Assembly (NCBI GenBank): GCA_904501865.1
Contig: CAJGCF010000029.1
Coordinates: 1 to 19,064, forward strand
Direction: 5' to 3'
DNA length: 19,064 nt
From: an uncultured Clostridia bacterium
GTDB taxonomy: Bacteria; Bacillota; Clostridia; Oscillospirales; CAG-272
Positions 1-6,265 of this stretch are shown here, one piece after another (position 1 is the first letter of the stretch; every line of letters starts with the position of its first letter). The translations under genes and the position numbers were made by a program. The notes under the pieces are model-generated. The model searched no databases, was not told the origin of the DNA, and saw nothing but the letters and a program-made list of their open reading frames with translations.

Positions 1-1
1 A

Positions 2-109
2 TATGAAAACTACCGTGATTATATGAATCGTTATAACGCATTCAGAAATGATATAAACGCGAAGCTGTATCTCGACATAACCCTCACTCGTTCATTCTCA
101 GGCGTGTAA
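2..109 (+). CDS. 3' end of an unidentified protein gene (partial)
   Basis: A reading frame is open from the left edge for 35 codons and ends at TAA 107-109. The visible tail is rich in aromatic and charged residues (YENYRDYMNRYNAF... ...LYLDITLTRSFSGV) and its codon usage looks like real coding sequence. No family can be recognised from this fragment. The stop codon lies inside the left arm of the hairpin element at 107-198, so the original gene end may have been altered by that element. It faces the minus-strand kdgK operon, with terminators for both directions between them. A chance open frame of this length cannot be excluded. Confidence 0.45.
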   Translation, partial: YENYRDYMNRYNAFRNDINAKLYLDITLTRSFSGV

Positions 110-198
110 ATTTCGGTGTAAATTGACGTTTTCGCCCTAGCTTGTCGTAGGTATCTACGACTTCGGGGCGAAGAACGGCAATTTCCCCGCGAAATTTA
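107..198. repeat. 92-nt nested imperfect palindrome (large hairpin)
   Basis: The arms nest as follows: TAAATTTCG (107-115) with CGAAATTTA (190-198), perfect; AAATTG and CGTT (120-130) with AACG and CAATTT (174-184), with one mismatch; TTCGCCC (131-137) with GGGCGAA (166-172); GTCGTAG (144-150) with CTACGAC (155-161) around a GTAT loop. The whole stretch would fold into one long cruciform or RNA hairpin. There is no T-run right after it, so it is not a standard terminator; a separate terminator follows at 274-309. It resembles a dispersed intergenic palindromic repeat, but copy number cannot be judged from one window. Confidence 0.7.
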
Positions 199-273
199 AG
201 TTAAGATTTGAACGCATAGAGCGTAATTTGATACGAATAAATTCGTAAAAACCAAAATCAAGCCTAAAATGAA

Positions 274-309
274 GGCGCAGCGGCAAAATGCCGTTGCGCC
301 TTTTTCTTT
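274..309 (+). terminator. Intrinsic terminator after the left-edge gene
   Basis: An 11-bp stem GGCGCAGCGGC (274-284) / GCCGTTGCGCC (290-300), with one G-U pair and an AAAAT loop, is followed by TTTTTCTTT. The orientation fits ending plus-strand transcription from the partial gene at the left edge. Confidence 0.88.
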
Positions 310-444
310 CCGAAATCAAATTATAGAATTCGATTAGTTTATTTCCGGGAATTAAATTATAGAATTAAGATTGGTTCAAATTCATATATTAGAAAATATA
401 ATAAAAATTTAAATGTTAGAATGGAAGTTTATAATTGTATATGC
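310..444. other. AT-rich spacer between convergent terminators with a 13-bp direct repeat
   Basis: No gene is seen here. The 13-mer AAATTATAGAATT occurs perfectly at 318-330 and at 354-366, a period of 36 bp. The similarity extends outward as ATYAAATTATAGAATT, then two differing bases, then GATTRG. There is no evident promoter leading to a gene, and function is unknown. Confidence 0.5.
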
Positions 445-473
445 AAAAGGGACGAGAAAATCTCGTCCCTTTT
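445..473 (-). terminator. Intrinsic terminator of the eda-kdgK operon (possibly bidirectional)
   Basis: A perfect 13-bp stem AAAAGGGACGAGA (445-457) / TCTCGTCCCTTTT (461-473) has an AAA loop. It lies 37 bp past the kdgK stop. Because the stem ends in A4/T4, a short U-tract forms in either direction, so it may also stop plus-strand transcription. Confidence 0.85.
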
Positions 474-509
474 ACACTTTATTACTGTTCTTTGGATTAA
501 GAAAGTATC

Positions 510-1538
510 TTATCTCTGGATTCTTCCCGAGCCGTCTCCGCCTGCAAGCTTTTCAACCTCAGCAAGAGTAACCATATTGTAGTCGCCCTCGATGGAGTGC
601 TTAAGCGCAGATGCGGCAACTGCGAATTCAACTGCGCCCTGAGCGGTCTTGCCGTTCATAAGAGCGTAGATAAGTCCGCCGCCGAAGCTATCACCGCCGC
701 CAACGCGGTCAATGATGTGGAGGTCGTACTTCTTGGAGAAGCAATACTCGTCAGCCTTTACGTCGTAGAGCATAGCAGACCAACCGTTATCGAAAGCGGA
801 ACGGCTCTCACGGAGGGTTATAGCAACGTACTCAAAGCCGAACTTGTCTGCAAGCTGCTTTGCAACCGACTTATAGCCGTCGTGGTTGATAGTTCCGCCG
901 TAAATATCGGTCGCCTCTGCCTCGATGCCGAATACGTCCTTTGCGTCCTCCTCGTTGGAGATGCAGACGTCAACGTACTGGCAGAGCTCCGTCATAGCCT
1001 CTCTTGCCTCGGCTCTTGTCCAGAGCTTTCCACGGTAGTTAAGGTCACAGGATATCTTAACGCCCTTAGCCTTTGCGGCTTTACAAGCTTCCTTGCATAT
1101 CTCGACTACGTTTGCGCCGAGAGCGGGAGTAATGCCTGTGAAATGGAACCACTCTACACCCTCAAATATAGCATCCCAATCGAAATCGGCGGTGGTAGCC
1201 TTTGCGATAGCTGAGTTAGCGCGGTCGTAGATGCAGACAGATCCTCTCTGAGAAGCGCCCTTTTCGTTGAAGTAGATACCAACACGGTCACCGCCACGAA
1301 CTATCTTGGTGGTGTCAACGCCGTAACGGCGGAGGCTGTTTATTGCTGCCTGACCGATAGCGTGTGCGGGAAGCTTTGTAACGTAAGCAACGTCCATTCC
1401 ATAGTTTGCAAGGGATACCGCAACGTTAGCCTCGCCGCCGCCGAACGTGAATTCAACGTGGTCACACTGAACGAATCTTTCGTAGTTGTAGGGCTGAAGG
1501 CGGAGCATAAGCTCGCCGAATGTAATTACTTTTGCCAT
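510..1538 (-). CDS. kdgK: 2-dehydro-3-deoxygluconokinase (KDG kinase, PfkB family)
   Basis: The 342-aa cytoplasmic sugar kinase is predicted to phosphorylate 2-keto-3-deoxygluconate to KDPG with ATP, the substrate of the aldolase encoded just upstream. Visible PfkB features are the N-terminal GGGEANVAVSLA signature (33-44), DLNYR (165-169) and SNEED (194-198) as in KDG kinases, and the C-terminal DRVGGGDSFGGG signature (277-288) with D283 as the expected catalytic base. Length is normal for the family. The start ATG at 1536-1538 follows AGGAAAGG. The gene lies 22 bp after the aldolase stop, so the two are co-transcribed from the promoter at 2562-2590. A related PfkB sugar kinase specificity is possible, but the aldolase neighbour argues strongly for KDG. 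Confidence 0.93.
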   Translation of the reverse strand: MAKVITFGELMLRLQPYNYERFVQCDHVEFTFGGGEANVAVSLANYGMDVAYVTKLPAHAIGQAAINSLRRYGVDTTKIVRGGDRVGIYFNEKGASQRGSVCIYDRANSAIAKATTADFDWDAIFEGVEWFHFTGITPALGANVVEICKEACKAAKAKGVKISCDLNYRGKLWTRAEAREAMTELCQYVDVCISNEEDAKDVFGIEAEATDIYGGTINHDGYKSVAKQLADKFGFEYVAITLRESRSAFDNGWSAMLYDVKADEYCFSKKYDLHIIDRVGGGDSFGGGLIYALMNGKTAQGAVEFAVAASALKHSIEGDYNMVTLAEVEKLAGGDGSGRIQR

Positions 1539-1560
1539 AGTCTATATTTCCTTTCCTAAA

Positions 1561-2520
1561 TTACATACAAATATGGAATCCGAAGCCGCCGATGTCCTCT
1601 GCCAGATAGATAAAGGTGAGCTTACCGTTCTTGTCATATCTTGCAGTATCATAGTCGAATTTGATGCCGCGACGCTCAAGATGATATACCGCGCGCTCTA
1701 CGGAATTTGTCTGGATACCAACGTGACCGTGTGTGCCGCGTCCGACAGAGTGCATTATCTCGATCTCGGTGCCTGCGAAGGTGGAGGAGTTACCCACCTT
1801 TGCGGGAATGGTGAATATGTTTTCGATCTTGGTCGCGTCCTCAACTGCCGCCTCCTTGCTATCCTTGTTTATAGCAAAATGCTTGAACTTGAAGCCGAGC
1901 ATAGTGTCAACAGCCTGACGAACCAGCTTTGTGATTCCATCGAAGTCGCCTGCCGCTATCATTTCGGGCTTGACCATCCAAGAGCCGCCGCAGCAAACGA
2001 TCTTGTTGAACGCAAGGTAGTCGTTTACGTTAGCGGGGCTTACGCCGCCTGTGGGCATAAAGGTAACGCCACCGTAGGGTGCAGACATAGCCTTTATCAT
2101 AGCAAGACCGCCGGACTGCTCTGCGGGGAAGAACTTAACGGTCTTGAGACCCAGCTCGAGCGCTGCCTCGATTCCCGAGGGATTGTTGATGCCGGGAACT
2201 ATGGGACAGCCCTTTTCCTGACAGTATTTTACTATCTCGGGGTTGAAGCCGGGGGAAACTATGAATTTTGCGCCCGCCTCAATAGCGTCATCTACCTGAG
2301 CCTTGGTAAGCACGGTGCCCGCGCCTACTATCATTTCGGGATATTCCTTTGAGATTATGGCAATAGCCTCTTTTGCGCAAGCGGTACGGAAGGTAACCTC
2401 TGCGCAGGGAAGTCCGCCGTCGATAAGCGCCTTTGCCAAGGGCTTTGCATCAGCGGCGTTGTCGATCTTGATGACCGGAACTATACCGATCAAGGAGAGT
2501 TGCTTTACAACGTCATTCAT
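1561..2520 (-). CDS. eda: KDPG/KHG aldolase with C-terminal VOC-like domain (fusion)
   Basis: Residues 1-208 are a class I KDPG aldolase, which cleaves 2-keto-3-deoxy-6-phosphogluconate to pyruvate and glyceraldehyde 3-phosphate. E41 and R45 (AEVTFRT), GAGTVL (66-71) and K129 in VKFFPAE match the catalytic Glu, Arg and Schiff-base Lys of the family. At 319 aa it is about 105 residues longer than a standalone aldolase. The extra part (about 210-319) has the look of a VOC/glyoxalase-fold module: GTHGHVGIQTNSVERAVYHL (262-281) and a closing GGFGFHICM with candidate metal-ligand or active-site histidines H264, H266 and H317. SD GGAGG lies 10 nt before ATG 2518-2520. It is the first gene of a two-gene operon with kdgK. 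The fusion's purpose is unknown; aldolase activity is the confident part. Confidence 0.92.
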   Translation of the reverse strand: MNDVVKQLSLIGIVPVIKIDNAADAKPLAKALIDGGLPCAEVTFRTACAKEAIAIISKEYPEMIVGAGTVLTKAQVDDAIEAGAKFIVSPGFNPEIVKYCQEKGCPIVPGINNPSGIEAALELGLKTVKFFPAEQSGGLAMIKAMSAPYGGVTFMPTGGVSPANVNDYLAFNKIVCCGGSWMVKPEMIAAGDFDGITKLVRQAVDTMLGFKFKHFAINKDSKEAAVEDATKIENIFTIPAKVGNSSTFAGTEIEIMHSVGRGTHGHVGIQTNSVERAVYHLERRGIKFDYDTARYDKNGKLTFIYLAEDIGGFGFHICM

Positions 2521-2561
2521 TTTTTATATGCCTCCGTGTTAATTAAATTCATTCAAAGATA

Positions 2562-2590
2562 ATTATACACCTCTTTTGTCGATTTGTCAA
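2562..2590 (-). promoter_or_regulatory. Perfect-consensus sigma-A promoter of eda-kdgK
   Basis: On the minus strand TTGACA (2585-2590), a 17-bp spacer and TATAAT (2562-2567) match the consensus at all 12 positions, with A/T-rich sequence upstream (about 2591-2640) that could act as an UP element. The 5' leader is about 35 nt and contains the GGAGG site. No convincing operator palindrome is seen, although the leader holds the short palindrome TTAATTAA. Confidence 0.9.
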
Positions 2591-2676
2591 TTATATCGCA
2601 ATAATAAAATATATTTTTTTATATATCAAGCGGTTTTTTTCGTATATAAAACGGGGATGAGTCATTTAGATTCAGA

Positions 2677-2734
2677 AGTCGTGGATTGGTTCTCGTAGGC
2701 GTACAAGGGTACGCCGGAGAGCCAAAACGCGACT
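2677..2734. repeat. 58-nt palindromic repeat nested in the MITE left arm
   Basis: Three coaxial stems: AGTCGTG (2677-2683) / CGCGACT (2728-2734); TTGGTTCTC (2686-2694) / GAGAGCCAA (2717-2725); and perfect GGCGTAC (2698-2704) / GTACGCC (2709-2715) with an AAGG loop. Each of the two outer stems contains one G-T pair. It lies between two parts of the left terminal inverted repeat that are almost contiguous in the right one, which suggests insertion of one repeat into another. Confidence 0.65.
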
Positions 2735-2746
2735 AAAAAGCCACAT

Positions 2747-2790
2747 AAAAATGTCGAAATCCGCCGATTTTTCGGCGGATTTCGACATTT
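2747..2790 (-). terminator. Strong hairpin terminator for pdxK, located inside the MITE
   Basis: The 17-bp perfect stem ATGTCGAAATCCGCCGA (2751-2767) / TCGGCGGATTTCGACAT (2772-2788) has a TTTT loop and extends by two A-T pairs. Read on the minus strand, the stem is followed directly by a T-run (complement of 2747-2751), as expected for a terminator of pdxK about 95 bp downstream of its stop. Read on the plus strand only TTT follows, so it works better for the minus strand. Confidence 0.75.
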
Positions 2791-2886
2791 GAAAGACAAA
2801 AACTATATTTTTAAGTTGTTTTTTGTTCTTGCTTGTAAAAGTGGCTTTTGTTCTGCTCTAAATGAAACAGCCCCATTGTTAAATCG

Positions 2887-3714
2887 TTAGTTTATGTATT
2901 TTCCGGATTTGAGCACCTTTTCAAAGTGAACGCCGTACCAGATGGGAGTCTCATCGTCAAGAGTGGCGTCAATGCAGTCGCAGACGAAATCCGCGGCAAT
3001 TGCCGATGCCTCCGCTACGTTATTTCCGTTCATCAGCGACGCAAAGCACACAGAGGCGAAAATATCGCCCGTGCCGTGAAAGCTTTGCGGCTTTTTGTCG
3101 TTGAAATCGCACCAGAATTTGCCCGTCTCGGAATCATATCCGTAGCAGCCGAGCTTGTCGCTCTCAAAGCCCACGCCCGTAAGCACGGCTTTTTTACAGC
3201 CAAGATCAGTCAGTGAGACGAGAATGTCCTGAATGTACCTTTCATCGTAGCCGCTTGAAATATAAGGCTTGTCGAGCATAAAGCACGCCTCGGTCAGATT
3301 GGGTACTATAACGTCCGCCGCGGCGCAAAGCCTTGCCATTTCGTGAGCAAAATGCTCGTCAAATCCCTTGTAGAGCATACCGTTGTCACCCATAGCCGGG
3401 TCAACGAATTTGAACTTGCCCTCGCCAAAATCACGGAATATATCAAGCACGAGGTCTATCTGCTCCTTTGAGCCGAGATATCCTGTGTAAATGCCATCAA
3501 AGGCTATGTCTTCCTGCTTCCATACCTTGCAGATAGGCTCTACCTCGTCTGTGAGGTCCTTGAACGTGAATCCGCCGAACGCGGTATGTGTCGAGAGCAC
3601 GGCAGTGGGCAGGATAGCCGCCTCGATTCCGAGCGCCGAGATTATGGGCAGTGCTACTGTCAGTGAGCACTTTCCTACGCAGGAGATATCCTGTATTGAT
3701 AAAATGCGTTTCAT
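2887..3714 (-). CDS. pdxK: Pyridoxal/pyridoxine/pyridoxamine kinase
   Basis: The ribokinase-superfamily enzyme phosphorylates B6 vitamers with ATP in the PLP salvage pathway; it is cytosolic. The N-terminus SIQDISCVGKCSLTVALPII (6-25), THTAFGG (42-48), DPAMGDNGMLY (105-115) and the GTGD anion hole (214-217, catalytic D217) match pyridoxal kinases of the PdxK/PdxY group. With the ATG at 3712-3714 the protein is 275 aa, a normal length. An in-frame ATG at 3769-3771 would add 19 residues, but it sits at the predicted transcription start and lacks a leader, whereas 3714 is preceded by AAAGGA at a 6-nt spacing. The gene is monocistronic, with its own promoter (3780-3808). PdxK and PdxY are hard to separate by sequence reading alone. 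Confidence 0.9.
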   Translation of the reverse strand: MKRILSIQDISCVGKCSLTVALPIISALGIEAAILPTAVLSTHTAFGGFTFKDLTDEVEPICKVWKQEDIAFDGIYTGYLGSKEQIDLVLDIFRDFGEGKFKFVDPAMGDNGMLYKGFDEHFAHEMARLCAAADVIVPNLTEACFMLDKPYISSGYDERYIQDILVSLTDLGCKKAVLTGVGFESDKLGCYGYDSETGKFWCDFNDKKPQSFHGTGDIFASVCFASLMNGNNVAEASAIAADFVCDCIDATLDDETPIWYGVHFEKVLKSGKYIN

Positions 3715-3769
3715 TTGTGTTCCTTTCTCGCTCCTCATAGCCTTATAGCTTGCGGTATTCGTATAACTC

Positions 3770-3808
3770 ATTATAATTTATTATAATGCTTTTTCGGTTT
3801 CAAGTCAA
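3770..3808 (-). promoter_or_regulatory. Sigma-A promoter of pdxK with tandem -10 boxes
   Basis: On the minus strand TTGACT (3803-3808), a 17-bp spacer and TATAAT (3780-3785) form a near-consensus promoter. A second TATAAT lies at 3770-3775. The expected start near 3773 places the upstream ATG (3771) at +1 to +3, which supports the downstream start at 3714. Confidence 0.82.
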
Positions 3809-3841
3809 GATTTTTTTTGCGTCAATTGTTTCAAAAATCAC

Positions 3842-3870
3842 TTTACAAATCTGTCAAAATATGTTATAAT
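3842..3870 (+). promoter_or_regulatory. Sigma-A promoter of nrdR
   Basis: TTTACA (3842-3847), a 17-bp spacer and TATAAT (3865-3870) lie about 40 bp before the nrdR ATG. This promoter diverges from the pdxK promoter (3770-3808), with 33 bp between the two -35 boxes. Confidence 0.85.
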
Positions 3871-3911
3871 TGTAAAAATAAGAGTCAGATTTCATAAGGA
3901 GACGGTTACGT

Positions 3912-4367
3912 ATGAGATGTCCTTTTTGCAATTATCCCGAGAGCAAGGTGCTCGACACGAGAACGCTCGGCGAGGGAAGCAGTATAAAGAGAAGAAGAGA
4001 ATGTCTTGAGTGCCAGAAAAGGTTTACCACCTTTGAGGTGCTTGAGAACGTGCAGATAGTAGTTATCAAGAAGAACGGTGAGAAGGAGCTTTTTGACAGA
4101 ACAAAGCTACTTGCGGGCGTGCTCAAGGCTACGCAAAAGCGCCCCGTTAATGCCGACGAGATAGTCACAGAGATAGAGTCGGAAATACAGAATTCTATGT
4201 CTAACGAGGTAGAGTCGGCACAGATAGGCGAGATGGTCATGGAAAAGCTTAAGGCAAAGGACCATATAGCATACGTAAGATTCGCATCCGTTTACCGTGA
4301 GTTTGCCGATGTTGAGAGCTTCTTGTCCGAGCTTATGGACCTCAAAAAAGGCAATAAAGAGGGATAA
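3912..4367 (+). CDS. nrdR: Transcriptional repressor NrdR
   Basis: The 151-aa regulator represses ribonucleotide reductase genes and senses ATP/dATP. It has the family layout: an N-terminal zinc ribbon with C3, C6, C31 and C34 (MRCPFC ... RRRECLEC), then an ATP-cone domain (about 49-139, starting VVIKKNGEKELFDRTKL). The length equals the typical ~150 aa. AAGGAG (3896-3901) lies 10 nt before the ATG. It has its own promoter and an intrinsic terminator (4441-4469), so it is probably monocistronic. No NrdR-box pair or nrd structural gene is visible, so its targets lie elsewhere. Confidence 0.97.
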   Translation: MRCPFCNYPESKVLDTRTLGEGSSIKRRRECLECQKRFTTFEVLENVQIVVIKKNGEKELFDRTKLLAGVLKATQKRPVNADEIVTEIESEIQNSMSNEVESAQIGEMVMEKLKAKDHIAYVRFASVYREFADVESFLSELMDLKKGNKEG

Positions 4368-4440
4368 AAATAAACATTTGGTTGATTAGCAAACAAATTG
4401 TAGAATTTTGTCGATAAAAAGACAAGTGAATAGAGCTTGA

Positions 4441-4469
4441 AAAGCGGCGGAGCATATCTGCCGTTTTTT
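4441..4469 (+). terminator. Intrinsic terminator of nrdR
   Basis: A 12-bp stem AAAAGCGGCGGA (4441-4452) / TCTGCCGTTTTT (4458-4469), with two G-U pairs, has a GCATA loop; the T-run doubles as the stem base and U-tract. It lies 74 bp after the nrdR stop. Confidence 0.8.
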
Positions 4470-4478
4470 GATTTGCTT

Positions 4479-4506
4479 TTGTATTTTTATTTCTTTTGTG
4501 GATAAT
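4479..4506 (+). promoter_or_regulatory. Possible weak promoter of the SpoVAF-like gene
   Basis: TTGTAT (4479-4484), a 16-bp spacer and GATAAT (4501-4506) is the best sigma-A-like match between the nrdR terminator and the gene. A forespore sigma-G promoter would be expected for a germination gene. GTATT and GATAATA are present, but their 15-bp spacing is short for that class. The assignment is tentative. Confidence 0.25.
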
Positions 4507-4578
4507 AATAGTAAAAGTCAGAGAGTGCGTGCAAAAACCTCGACAAGACGGGCGCGGCATTCTCGGAATGGAGATAAA

Positions 4579-6042
4579 ATGCAGGAGAACAAGCGTCTGT
4601 GCTCAGATTATTATGAAAACATAAAAGTAATGGACGGGATACTTCGCCCCGACCGCAATTTTGACCTTATCAAAAAGACCTTGACGGTGGGGTGTGACGA
4701 GCTCACACTATATTATATTGATGGATTCGTCAAGGACACCGTTATGCAGAAGCTTATGATGCACCTGACCTCGCTTACGGGGCTTTGCGCGAGTAATGGG
4801 GGGGCGACGGAGAAAAAGGAGAGAGAAAAGCCCACGCCCGAGAGGGTGGCGGCGTTTGTAAATGCCCACGTACCCTACGTTGAGACGGACCCCGTGTGCG
4901 ACGTGGAGACTATGGTGCATATGGTACTCTCGGGTGCGACGTTGGCACTTGGCAGTACGTTTGGAGAATACGGCGTGGTCATCGACGCGCGCACCTACCC
5001 CGCGCGTGAGACGGGAGAGCCTGAGGGGGACAAGGTCATGCGCGGCGCGCGCGACGGCTTCGTCGAGACGCTTATATTCAACACCGCGCTCATTCGTCGC
5101 CGCATACGAAATCCTGAGCTCACGATGAGCTACGTCTCGGTGGGAAAGAGCTCGCGCACGGATATCGTGGTCTGTTATATGAATGACAGAGCAGACCTTG
5201 GATACGTCGAGCAGATAAAGCAGAAGCTTTGTGAGATACAGACCGACTCCTTGACTATGGGGCACGAATCCTTAGCAGAGTGTCTGATAAAGCAAAAATG
5301 GTACAATCCATTCCCGAAGATAAGGTACACCGAGCGCCCCGACTCTGCGGCGGCACAGCTTCTTGAGGGAAGCGTGCTAATTCTGTGCGATAACTCGCCC
5401 GAAATAATGATATTGCCCACGACTATTTTTGACTTTATGCAGGAGACAAACGATTTTTATTTTCCGCCTCTCACGGGAAGCTATATCCGCATGGTGCGCC
5501 ACGTTGTGTTTTTCCTTGCTCTGTATATGGTCCCCCTGTGGTACGTGCTGATACAAAATCCTCAATTCATACCGTCGTGGCTTAATTTTATAGTTCCTCG
5601 GGAGATGGGCAGATTGCCGCTGCTAGCGCAGATACTTTTAGTTGAGTTTATAATCGACGGGCTGAGAATGGCGTCGCTCAACACTCCGAATATGCTCTCT
5701 AATTCGCTCTCGGTGGTGGGTGGTCTTATACTCGGAGATTTTGCCGTGAGCATAGGGTGGCTGATACCCGAGGTCATACTCTATATGGCGTTCGTTGCCA
5801 TAGCTAATTTTACCCAGAGAAGCTACGAGCTTGGATACGCGTTTAAATTTATGAGGATAATAATTCTCATACTGACGGGACTGTTCAATATCTGGGGCTT
5901 TATCGGGGGCTCGTTGCTGGTGCTTATCCTGATAGTGTCAAATAAGACCATAAACGGAAAGCACAGCTATCTGTATCCCTTGATACCCTTTAACTATAAG
6001 GCATTCAAGTCTCTGTTCGTGAGAGTGAAAAAACGGGATTGA
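4579..6042 (+). CDS. spoVAF: Spore germination protein, GerA family, SpoVAF-like
   Basis: The 487-aa membrane protein has a soluble N-terminal half (about 1-300) with the conserved RGARDGFVETLIFNTALIRR block (155-174). The C-terminal half is membrane-embedded, with hydrophobic segments near 305-325, 347-357, 376-412 and 425-454, and a cytosolic end with the family's PLIPFN (467-472). The MASLNTPNMLSNSLSVVGGL (364-383) and GWLIPEVILY (393-402) regions look closer to SpoVAF (B. subtilis protein about 493 aa) than to nutrient-receptor A subunits. SpoVAF is a spore-membrane protein involved in ion release during germination. The start ATG 4579 has GGAG 5 nt upstream; the longer frame from TTG 4468 overlaps the nrdR terminator and is rejected. 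The usual spoVA operon partners are absent. The GerA family call is firm; the subtype is less so. Confidence 0.88.
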   Translation: MQENKRLCSDYYENIKVMDGILRPDRNFDLIKKTLTVGCDELTLYYIDGFVKDTVMQKLMMHLTSLTGLCASNGGATEKKEREKPTPERVAAFVNAHVPYVETDPVCDVETMVHMVLSGATLALGSTFGEYGVVIDARTYPARETGEPEGDKVMRGARDGFVETLIFNTALIRRRIRNPELTMSYVSVGKSSRTDIVVCYMNDRADLGYVEQIKQKLCEIQTDSLTMGHESLAECLIKQKWYNPFPKIRYTERPDSAAAQLLEGSVLILCDNSPEIMILPTTIFDFMQETNDFYFPPLTGSYIRMVRHVVFFLALYMVPLWYVLIQNPQFIPSWLNFIVPREMGRLPLLAQILLVEFIIDGLRMASLNTPNMLSNSLSVVGGLILGDFAVSIGWLIPEVILYMAFVAIANFTQRSYELGYAFKFMRIIILILTGLFNIWGFIGGSLLVLILIVSNKTINGKHSYLYPLIPFNYKAFKSLFVRVKKRD

Positions 6043-6123
6043 GAAGGGAATCGCAACTTGAGGTGCGTGTTTTTTTTAGTGCGGATACGTCCGTGTTGCG
6101 AAAGATAACAATGCTGCTTTTGG

Positions 6124-6158
6124 GGCGGTCGGAGAGTACTCCGACCGCCTGTCTTTAC
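6124..6158 (+). terminator. Intrinsic terminator of the SpoVAF-like gene
   Basis: A perfect 11-bp stem GGCGGTCGGAG (6124-6134) / CTCCGACCGCC (6139-6149) with an AGTA loop is followed by a T-rich tail. A weaker stop may lie just after the gene, where a small CGCA/TGCG hairpin (6052-6066) precedes eight T (6070-6077). A further inverted repeat TCGCAAC (6051-6057) / GTTGCGA (6095-6101) encloses that T-run. Confidence 0.82.
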
Positions 6159-6213
6159 TTTAAGAGAGCAACGGATTAATTGGAAATAAATGTAATAAAT
6201 TGAAATTAATTGT

Positions 6214-6265
6214 AAATGGTTAAAAATGGGTGTGGAAAATGGTTTGAAATGGGTGGAGATTGGTT
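6214..6265 (+). promoter_or_regulatory. 23-bp tandem repeat with spaced TGG boxes (candidate regulator site)
   Basis: Two adjacent 23-bp units (6214-6236 and 6237-6259) match at 19 of 23 positions. Each has TGGTT, five bases, then TGGGT; another TGGTT follows at 6261-6265. The TGGGT boxes with 5-nt gaps recall the TGGGN repeats bound by E. coli MraZ. The array lies about 60 bp upstream of the mraZ -35 box, inside a stretch with no C on the plus strand (6173-6280). A regulatory role is inference. Confidence 0.45.

Larger units (their letters stand above)
2653..2874. mobile_element. 222-bp MITE-like non-autonomous element
   Basis: The ends form imperfect terminal inverted repeats. Left GGGGATGAGTCATTTAGA (2653-2670) matches right GGGGCTGTTTCATTTAGA (reverse complement of 2857-2874) at 14 of 18 positions, and the similarity continues inward as TTCAGAA / GCAGAA. 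Further in, AAAAGCCAC (2736-2744) is inverted at 2841-2849. There is no open reading frame for a transposase. No clear target-site duplication is visible. It sits between the eda promoter and pdxK. The TIRs resemble those of IS-derived elements, but the parent family cannot be named from this sequence. Confidence 0.72.

Noticed and set aside
110..250. Continuation or frameshift of the left-edge gene through the hairpin
   Set aside because: The short open frames here are translations of the palindrome arms, have no start codons or ribosome binding sites, and are interrupted in all frames.
597..1214. Long open frames opposite kdgK, eda, nrdR and the mur/fts genes
   Set aside because: They overlap strongly supported genes, lack ribosome binding sites and show no family motifs; they are shadows of coding bias.
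3715..3771. Upstream ATG of pdxK adding 19 residues
   Set aside because: It coincides with the predicted transcription start and has no ribosome binding site; the ATG at 3714 has AAAGGA and begins the conserved family sequence.
4479..4507. Sigma-G promoter for the SpoVAF-like gene
   Set aside because: GTATT and GATAATA are partial matches with a 15-bp gap, too short for the class; kept only as a low-confidence generic promoter.
4468..4578. TTG start extending the SpoVAF-like protein by 37 residues
   Set aside because: It overlaps the nrdR terminator, the residues are low-complexity, and ATG 4579 has a proper GGAG site.
6214..6259. CRISPR-like repeat
   Set aside because: There are only two adjacent degenerate 23-bp units with no spacers and no cas genes; no CRISPR array is seen anywhere in the window.
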